IMG/VR virus record: IMGVR_UViG_3300020162_000338
Location: 1-20,525 of that record
Reading direction: 5' to 3' (one strand)
Length of the DNA: 20,525 bases
Source of the DNA: a virus
Position 1 is the stretch's first letter; each line of letters starts with the position of its first letter. The position numbers were made by a program, and so were the translations under genes. The notes beneath the pieces were generated by a model that had not been told where the DNA came from, ran no database searches, and saw nothing but the letters and a program-made list of their open reading frames with translations. Below, piece after piece: positions 15,428 through 20,525 of this stretch.

Positions 15428-17374
15428 TTAAGATGCTGTGTACTTGTGTGCTGTAACAGCGTTACCTAGGTTAGTAGTAACACGAGTCATACCGGTACGT
15501 AGGCTAGCTACCATAACACGGCGTTGTGTTTCAACTAATTCTTGAGTATCAATGCGTAGACCGCGTTGGTTACCAACAATAAAGTTACCTGGGTTTACGC
15601 AAACGGCGCCTGCAACACCAGTTCCTGGGGTAGCAAACTCTGCGGAAACTAATACTGGGCTACCACCAATCTGGCCGATTTGACCAGTTAGTAATGTAGC
15701 TTGTGTACCAACTTGGTTCATTGTCTGGAAGACTGTGTCTTCTAGCAACTGGTAATATGTATCGGTATTAACGATATAGATTACTTCTTGTGGGTCTAGA
15801 CCCCAAGCACCAAGACCTTGGCGTAGAACGCGCATTTTAGCAACTGTCATACCTGCAGCAACTGTATTACCGGTAGCTGTGGTGTTGGTTGCCCAAATGC
15901 TTAGACCTTTAACAGGGTCACTGCCTGAACCAGCACCTAACAAGAATGCTTTGTCAACAGCGCGGGCAACACGACGAATCATACCGTCACGAATAACTGG
16001 CATTAAAGCGATAAGACTATCTTCTTCTTCTTCGTATGCTGTGTACTCGTTTGTAGCTAGTTTGTATGCATTTAGAGTAATCTCTTTTAATGTATGAGTA
16101 GCATTTCCACCAGCGCCTGGACCTGCTGCACCAAGGGTAGCTGGAACAGCGCCAAAGTCAGCGTTAGTAACCCAAGTAGCAGTACCTGCTTCTGGATTTA
16201 CTGGGATTGTCATTACGTTGGTCTGCATAGCAATGTTGCGGAAAATTGGAGCAACAACTAAACGACGACGAACTTCAGACTCTAGGTTTAAACTAACTTC
16301 TAGTTCCCAGGTAGCTGAAGGAACGTGAGCGCCGTACTTCTGTACTAGTTCACGACCAAGCTTGGTACCGTCAATAGACTTACCAGCCATTTTAGCTAAC
16401 ATAACTGCTTTCTCTTTGTCAGCATACTGCATGCCATCTTGCTTGGTGTCACTGAAAGTCATGCGGGACTTTGTGATAGCTTCAATTTCGCTTGCTTTTT
16501 CTTTTAGAGCAGCTTCTAGACCTGCTAGAGCACTCTTGTGAGTTTCTTCAGTTGCAGCTAGACGCTTTTCAACTTCAGCTAGTAGTTTTTCAGCACCAGT
16601 GTCAACTGTGCTAATTGTAGCTTTGATTTTGGCTGTAAGATCTGCTTCAGCTTGTGCTTTTGCAGCTTGATCAGCCACTGCTTTAGCAGTTTGATCTGCG
16701 AAAGCTTTTGCTGTTTGTTCTGCTGCTTTTTGTGCTGTAGCTGCTAACAATGTTTCTAATTCTCTTGGATCCATGATGTTCCATTCCTTATTAATGTCGC
16801 TTTTTGCTTCCGTAGAGGACTCTAGCCCTTTAGCTGACTCGCTTTTGGGTGCAAATTGCATTTTGAAAGATTTAAATTCTTCTGCGTCGTTAAACGCTTT
16901 AGAAAGACTAAATATTGTATTTTGATTAGCTGGCACTGACACGACTGATATTTCGTGCAATTCCAGTTCCTTAACTACAAACACTTCTGCTGCACTGTTG
17001 TACTCTGCATCTACGATACGGAATCCAATACTAAATGCGGTCAGTATGCCGTCTTTTACAAGATTAAACACGTCGTCTGCAGCTGCTGAGATTCTGGCTT
17101 TAACCCATAATCCTTTAGCATCAATTCTGTGTTCTATCATCCTACCGACTGGCTCTGAATGATCGTGGTAGGCTAAAATTACTGGGTTTTTCAAGTAATT
17201 TTCCATTCCCGCTTCCCAGACATTAGTCGGGACAACGTCACCTTGTCTATCCATATCGTTAGTACTTGCGTAGCCTTCGATTACAATAGAGTCGATCATT
17301 CCGTCTTTGGTAGGTAGTGTTTCACTTTTGATGAATGTACTGTTTAAGCGCAGTACTTTATTTTTATCTACCAT
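15428..17374 (-). CDS. Prohead protease - major capsid protein fusion
   Basis: This 648-residue protein joins two HK97-type functions normally encoded by separate genes. Residues 1-165 match the S78 prohead protease: catalytic His70 in AYHDHSEPVG, Ser115 in LTAFSIGF, and the ELHEISVVSVPAN stretch at 138-150 with a probable third residue Glu141. Residues about 203-310 are Ala/Lys/Glu-rich and probably coiled coil, as in the scaffolding delta domain. Residues about 330-648 look like the HK97-fold capsid subunit (ESEVRRRLVVAPIFRNIA, TYTAYEEEEDS-like acidic loop, VDKAFLLGAG, GLRIDTQELVETQRRVM). The protease should release itself and remove the scaffold segment during maturation (family knowledge). 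AAGGGG four bases before the ATG at 17374 is a strong ribosome binding site. Met201 may serve as an internal start for the scaffold-capsid part alone. A terminator and hairpin follow the stop. Confidence 0.92.
   Translation of the reverse strand: MVDKNKVLRLNSTFIKSETLPTKDGMIDSIVIEGYASTNDMDRQGDVVPTNVWEAGMENYLKNPVILAYHDHSEPVGRMIEHRIDAKGLWVKARISAAADDVFNLVKDGILTAFSIGFRIVDAEYNSAAEVFVVKELELHEISVVSVPANQNTIFSLSKAFNDAEEFKSFKMQFAPKSESAKGLESSTEAKSDINKEWNIMDPRELETLLAATAQKAAEQTAKAFADQTAKAVADQAAKAQAEADLTAKIKATISTVDTGAEKLLAEVEKRLAATEETHKSALAGLEAALKEKASEIEAITKSRMTFSDTKQDGMQYADKEKAVMLAKMAGKSIDGTKLGRELVQKYGAHVPSATWELEVSLNLESEVRRRLVVAPIFRNIAMQTNVMTIPVNPEAGTATWVTNADFGAVPATLGAAGPGAGGNATHTLKEITLNAYKLATNEYTAYEEEEDSLIALMPVIRDGMIRRVARAVDKAFLLGAGSGSDPVKGLSIWATNTTATGNTVAAGMTVAKMRVLRQGLGAWGLDPQEVIYIVNTDTYYQLLEDTVFQTMNQVGTQATLLTGQIGQIGGSPVLVSAEFATPGTGVAGAVCVNPGNFIVGNQRGLRIDTQELVETQRRVMVASLRTGMTRVTTNLGNAVTAHKYTAS
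16774..16789 (-). other. Possible internal translation start for scaffold-capsid part
   Basis: Inside the fusion gene, in-frame Met201 (ATG at 16774) falls exactly at the junction between the protease and the coiled-coil scaffold domain. AAGGA (16789-16785) lies 10 bases upstream and GGAA four bases upstream. Use of this start would give a 448-residue scaffold-capsid protein and raise the capsid-to-protease ratio. The ribosome binding site spacing is not ideal, so this is a candidate only. Confidence 0.4.
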
Positions 17375-17385
17375 ATTACCCCTTG

Positions 17386-18570
17386 TTATTCTTTAGCGGA
17401 GGCGGGACGTCCTCCTTGAGCTGGGTTAGCAGCTGAACCAGCAATGTTAGCTGGTATCCTTAATTCGTCATTGCCTGTAATTGGCTCATAACGTAATTCT
17501 GTTCGTGCTTCGTTTGCAGTAATAATTCCTGCATTAACTAGTGTTGAGTGGTATGCAGCAATATCTTTTAAGTCTGGTTGTAGTGCGCTGACTGAACTTG
17601 TAATTGCTTCTATATCGTAACCGTAATATCTCTCTAAAGAAGAGGTAAATCTTCTAACAATAGGCATTACTGTTTCTAAATAAAATAGTCGTAAATTTGG
17701 GCTGATATTGGCGTTATTTCCACCTTCCATTAAGATTGGCGGAACTCCAATTGCTTGCATAATCATGGAACTGTGAGTTTTGATCGAAAGATCAAAGTCC
17801 ATTTCCTTGAAACTTGTTTGTGATACTGAGTGTGGTTTTAAACCGGAGTCTAAAATCACAGGCTTTTTACCACCTGATTTAGCACTGTATCTTTGCAACC
17901 AGTTCTGAATAGTTTTTTCTTTAGCAACTTGCGATAGGGTATTATCGCTAGTTAAGATTAATCCAAAAACTGCCCCGTTATCAAAGAAATGATCTTGAAA
18001 ATCTTTCATTGAATATAGCAGATTAATCGACTGCTCTGCTGCCTCAATTCTAGAACTACCACGGTAAATAGATTTAGAATTAATATCTTTGAAGTGAAAC
18101 ACTTCTGATTCTTTAAACTCTACCAAGCCGTTATATAAATAACCTTGAATAAACGTTTTAGTGTCTGGTAAGATTTGTACGTCTTTGGCTGGTAAATGGT
18201 ACATGAATACACCGTCAAAGTGTATAAACACGTTACCGTCCAAGATCAAGTCTTGGAAAAGTGCCATTCTGAATTCTTGTGCTGACTGATAAGGATTAGG
18301 CCTAAAGTTCAGCAAAGTATTCAATGACTTTTGGCGAATGCCAGTCACAATACCATCATGTATTTTGTCTTTAACGTCATAATCTAAGCTAGCGCAGGCT
18401 GACACTACCATGTTAACAGACCTATTTACAGACTCCAATTTCTGAAAAGCCTGTAAATAATTTAATTTTGCTGTAGTACCAATTCTGGTACCCTCAGCCT
18501 GTGCAATTCTTGCTTGTGCTGGGTTCAGCTTTTCTCGAACCCAATCACCTGTGCGGGTAATCCATGACAT
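17386..18570 (-). CDS. Portal protein (HK97 family)
   Basis: This 394-residue protein forms the dodecameric ring at one capsid vertex through which DNA enters and leaves. It is slightly shorter than HK97 gp3. It matches the HK97-type portal family: an N-terminal W-rich start, SVNMVVSACASLDYDV, LNFRPNPYQSAQEFR, DGNVFIHFDG, FHFKDIN, and the C-terminal NAGIITANEAR followed by GNDELRIPAN, a very typical portal ending. A QAIGVPPILMEGGNNANIS stretch at about 280-300 is also characteristic. It lies between the HNH gene and the capsid gene, as in HK97-like phages. The ATG at 18570 is preceded by AAGGAAA, which overlaps the stop region of the HNH gene. Confidence 0.95.
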   Translation of the reverse strand: MSWITRTGDWVREKLNPAQARIAQAEGTRIGTTAKLNYLQAFQKLESVNRSVNMVVSACASLDYDVKDKIHDGIVTGIRQKSLNTLLNFRPNPYQSAQEFRMALFQDLILDGNVFIHFDGVFMYHLPAKDVQILPDTKTFIQGYLYNGLVEFKESEVFHFKDINSKSIYRGSSRIEAAEQSINLLYSMKDFQDHFFDNGAVFGLILTSDNTLSQVAKEKTIQNWLQRYSAKSGGKKPVILDSGLKPHSVSQTSFKEMDFDLSIKTHSSMIMQAIGVPPILMEGGNNANISPNLRLFYLETVMPIVRRFTSSLERYYGYDIEAITSSVSALQPDLKDIAAYHSTLVNAGIITANEARTELRYEPITGNDELRIPANIAGSAANPAQGGRPASAKE

Positions 18571-18581
18571 AACTTTTTCCT

Positions 18582-19013
18582 TTAAATGAACTCGGAGAAA
18601 AAGCTGCCAGAACTAGTTTTAGGTATTTCGGTTCCACCTGTGAGGAATTTTTCACGCTGTATCCCGATCCAACGGGCCTGTTTCGGTTCCGATCCAGGTT
18701 TAGGAGCTTTACCATAAACACCGTGCAACGCTATATGGTGACGATTACAAAGGGTGTAAACTTCTTCATATAACTCTGTATGATGCTCGCTAATAAACTC
18801 GTCTCTTACGGCTAAAATACCATCGTCAGTAGAAATGTCATAACCTTTGCGTTCGGACCATTTTTCTAAGAGTATAGTTACTGAGTGTAAATGATGAAGT
18901 TCTAGGTCAACTGTGGTTTCACAGATGTGACAGGTAGACTTCTTTTCGTAAGCTGCTTTAGCGCGATCTCTGACCCACTTAACAGGAATACGTTTGTTTG
19001 TATTTTTAGCCAT
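18582..19013 (-). CDS. HNH endonuclease, packaging-associated
   Basis: This 143-residue protein has an HNH pattern: Cys28 and Cys31 (TCHIC), His40-His41-x-His43 (LELHHLH), then Cys89 and His92 (LCNRHH) with His97 close by. The two Cys/His pairs would bind zinc and the paired histidines would lie at the catalytic site. In HK97-like phages an HNH protein beside the terminase stimulates terminase cutting during DNA packaging; that role is established for the HK97 type and inferred here from position between the terminase and portal. The ATG at 19013 lies eight bases inside the Dps-like gene with no Shine-Dalgarno, so it is probably translated by coupling. A homing endonuclease is the alternative. 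Confidence 0.85.
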   Translation of the reverse strand: MAKNTNKRIPVKWVRDRAKAAYEKKSTCHICETTVDLELHHLHSVTILLEKWSERKGYDISTDDGILAVRDEFISEHHTELYEEVYTLCNRHHIALHGVYGKAPKPGSEPKQARWIGIQREKFLTGGTEIPKTSSGSFFSEFI

Positions 19014-19452
19014 TTTTTAGCGTACTGCGTAACATCCACGAGTGTTTGCGATGAGCATCTTGACGATCTGCTAAAAAGTTTGAGAGACCGTGGTCGCCCA
19101 TCATTTCAGCCATTTTAAATACTGTGCGGAACATTTCTGCCATAGTATCTGAATCAGCTAATAATTCTTGTGTCATTTGCATACCGTCAGGTACTGCTTC
19201 TTGACACTCAACTACCGACATTTCGTCTAGGGTTTCAAAAGCGGCAGGGGTATAAATTCGGGCTGCACGTAGCTGTTCGGCAAACGTGTCAATAGACCCA
19301 TAAACTTCAGTGTAAATATTGCCAAAAAGTTCGTGGTACTGTGGAAATAGGTATCCTTCCACATTCCAGTGAAAGTTGGCAGCTTTTAAGAAAAAGCTGA
19401 ATTCCGACGCAAAAGCTACACGTAGTGCCTGTAAATATTGTTCTTTGTCCAT
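19006..19452 (-). CDS. dps: Dps-like ferritin-family protein
   Basis: This 148-residue protein matches the Dps branch of the ferritin superfamily. Bacterial Dps forms 12-subunit shells that oxidise iron with peroxide and protect DNA. His28 in FHWNVEG, His40 in YHEL, Asp55 and Glu59 in DTFAEQL have the same spacing as E. coli Dps His51, His63, Asp78 and Glu82. The residue equivalent to Asp67 is Gly44. The C-terminal GDHGLSNFLADRQDAHRKHSWML also fits Dps. The N-terminal tail is short and not basic, so tail-based DNA binding is unlikely. I place the start at ATG 19452, with GGAAAA six bases upstream. An in-frame ATG at 19536 lies in the -35 box of the promoter and upstream of the expected transcript start. 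It is an accessory gene in a packaging region, and a virion or host-protection role is inference. Confidence 0.87.
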   Translation of the reverse strand: MDKEQYLQALRVAFASEFSFFLKAANFHWNVEGYLFPQYHELFGNIYTEVYGSIDTFAEQLRAARIYTPAAFETLDEMSVVECQEAVPDGMQMTQELLADSDTMAEMFRTVFKMAEMMGDHGLSNFLADRQDAHRKHSWMLRSTLKNG

Positions 19453-19507
19453 AAGTTTTCCAGTTAGCCGTAAATTTTGCGTATCACGTGCTCGTACATT
19501 TCCTAGT

Positions 19508-19536
19508 ATTATACTGGATAAGCACAGAAAAGTCAA
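19508..19536 (-). promoter_or_regulatory. Sigma70-type promoter for Dps-like gene and head genes
   Basis: On the minus strand TTGACT (19536-19531) is followed by 17 bases and TATAAT (19513-19508). One base differs from consensus. An A-tract (AAAAAA) lies upstream of the -35 box, as in the tape measure promoter. Transcription should start near 19501, about 49 bases before the chosen Dps ATG. No terminator separates it from the terminase, so the downstream genes may be read from both. Confidence 0.85.
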
Positions 19537-19553
19537 TGATGATTTTTTAACAC

Positions 19554-20525
19554 CTATAAGGTATACGTGTACAAGGCGTATCGTAGCGCGTCAGCCATGT
19601 GCGAATACTTATCATGCTTAGGACGCTCGCGTTGCAAGCCTTCCTTATCATCCCAGCGGTATTGATCCAACATGGCTAACACGTGCTCGCAGTGTGGAGC
19701 TACTTTAAGGCGATTTTGTTGTACCAGAGTTTGCACATAGGCAATTCCAGGTAACACGTCTTTTTTGGCTTTAGTGGTTGCTAGGTTGTACAGGTAAGCC
19801 AAGTCTGACGCAAACTGTGCAGCTGCTGAGTCAATAAAGATAGTTTCAATACCCCACTTGGTGCATAAGCTTTGAAAATGCTCAGAATGTTCTCGTGTGG
19901 TCTTCTCTGCTTTAAGATACTCGTCCACCACCCAAAAACAGTCCCCAACATGGTCATAGACCACAGCCACAAAAGCAGTTTCGTCGCGGTAACCTGGGTC
20001 ACAGCCAGCAATTGCTTCACCCACAAGTTCTAGGGGTGGTGCTACCACGTCGGTTTGCGAGTAGTTGTAGATTTGACCGGCATAGGTAGTGAACGAAGCC
20101 ATGTACTCTTGTTCAAACTCTGCTTTAGTCATTGATCTACGGGCTTCAGCTACATCCGACTCGGCCATGCGGGTATTCTCTGTATAGTCCGCTTGTAAGC
20201 TAACCCATTCTGGAAAGTTAGGGTCAAATCCGCGGTTCCAAAATTGTGAAAACCAGTTGTTGCGACCGCGTGGGGTGCTGATAAAGATGGCCTTTGCACC
20301 TGGCTTGTCCAGGGTAGGGCGTAGTGCTACGTTGAAAGCAGCCTCACCGCCTTCGCCCAAAGCCGCCTCGTCAAATATAATTAGGTCATAGCTGCGACCA
20401 ACTGTGCTGTCTACTGTTGAAAGTGAGCCCATGCGGATAGTCGACCCATTGTCCAACTCAATAATCTTGTCCTTAAGATTATCCCTGGCAACTTCTAAGT
20501 CAAAGTGCTTGATTAAACGGCGCTG
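19554..20525 (-). CDS. terL: Terminase large subunit (partial, N-terminus missing)
   Basis: The frame is open to the right edge, giving 323 visible residues; the Walker A part is outside the window. This is the ATPase and nuclease that pumps DNA into the prohead. Visible Asp52-Glu53 in DLIIFDEAAL is the Walker B site with the catalytic Glu. The STPRGR at 83-88 matches the coupling motif. The RNase H-type nuclease has Asp176 in GCDPGYRDE, Asp232 in FIDSA and Asp312 in HMADALRY as metal ligands. The first in-frame ATG inside the window (20456) is internal and not the true start, because the frame continues upstream with terminase-like sequence. The stop is TAG at 19554-19556. The small terminase subunit is probably upstream, beyond the edge. 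The DNA is richer in GC than the tail genes. Confidence 0.95.
   Translation of the reverse strand, partial: QRRLIKHFDLEVARDNLKDKIIELDNGSTIRMGSLSTVDSTVGRSYDLIIFDEAALGEGGEAAFNVALRPTLDKPGAKAIFISTPRGRNNWFSQFWNRGFDPNFPEWVSLQADYTENTRMAESDVAEARRSMTKAEFEQEYMASFTTYAGQIYNYSQTDVVAPPLELVGEAIAGCDPGYRDETAFVAVVYDHVGDCFWVVDEYLKAEKTTREHSEHFQSLCTKWGIETIFIDSAAAQFASDLAYLYNLATTKAKKDVLPGIAYVQTLVQQNRLKVAPHCEHVLAMLDQYRWDDKEGLQRERPKHDKYSHMADALRYALYTYTL

Noticed and set aside
19453-19536. Upstream in-frame ATG at 19536 as start of the Dps-like gene
   Set aside because: It falls in the -35 box and upstream of the predicted transcript start; the extra 28 residues do not look like Dps, and the ATG at 19452 has a GGAAAA site.
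19781-20026. 81-codon minus-strand frame inside terminase
   Set aside because: It overlaps conserved nuclease-domain codons in another frame and has no independent support.
1-20525. CRISPR arrays, tRNA genes, insertion sequences, attachment sites
   Set aside because: No spaced repeats, tRNA-like folds, transposase or integrase genes were seen on either strand.

Overview
The window is a 20.5 kb piece of the virion-assembly region of a double-stranded DNA tailed phage with a long non-contractile tail (siphovirus-like). Every gene I can support lies on the minus strand, so the map reads from right to left: large terminase, Dps-like ferritin, HNH nuclease, portal, protease-capsid fusion, connector, neck protein, tail terminator, tail tube, tail assembly chaperones, tape measure, tail tip, host-recognition protein. 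Head genes are of HK97 type and the tail tip follows the lambda H-M-L-K-I-J order. No integrase, repressor, lysis or replication gene is in view, so lifestyle cannot be judged. The host is not identifiable. Two consensus sigma70-type promoters fit a bacterial host with a standard housekeeping sigma factor. The DNA is AT-rich, more so in the tail genes than in the terminase.

Head region (about 20525 to 14772). The terminase large subunit is cut by the right edge. After it, a promoter (TTGACT-N17-TATAAT) precedes a small Dps/ferritin-like gene that is not part of the usual packaging cassette. Then come an HNH protein, the portal, and a 648-residue fusion of an S78-type prohead protease with the HK97-fold major capsid protein. 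The fusion gene is followed by two interlocked hairpins. A gp6-like connector comes next.

Neck and tail tube (14772 to 11587). A large unrecognised neck-region protein, a tail terminator and the tail tube protein are tightly packed. The tube gene is followed by an intrinsic terminator.

Tail assembly and tip (11586 to 1). Two overlapping chaperone frames carry a clear -1 frameshift signal: GGGAAAC, 8-nt spacer, 8-bp stem. A 15-bp hairpin terminator closes them. A perfect consensus promoter (TTGACA-N17-TATAAT) then starts a tail-fibre transcription unit: a 1541-residue tape measure, gpM-like and gpL-like tip proteins, a 1272-residue fusion of NlpC/P60 (K), beta-grasp (I) and hub (J) parts, and a separate J C-terminal protein that runs off the left edge.

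The genes together form a near-complete packaging, capsid and tail pathway. The most unusual items are the ferritin-like gene with its own promoter inside the packaging genes, the protease-capsid and K-I-J fusions, the J gene split in frame by two stop codons, and the placement of terminators just after the genes for the most abundant virion proteins. No stretch longer than about 125 bases lacks a gene.
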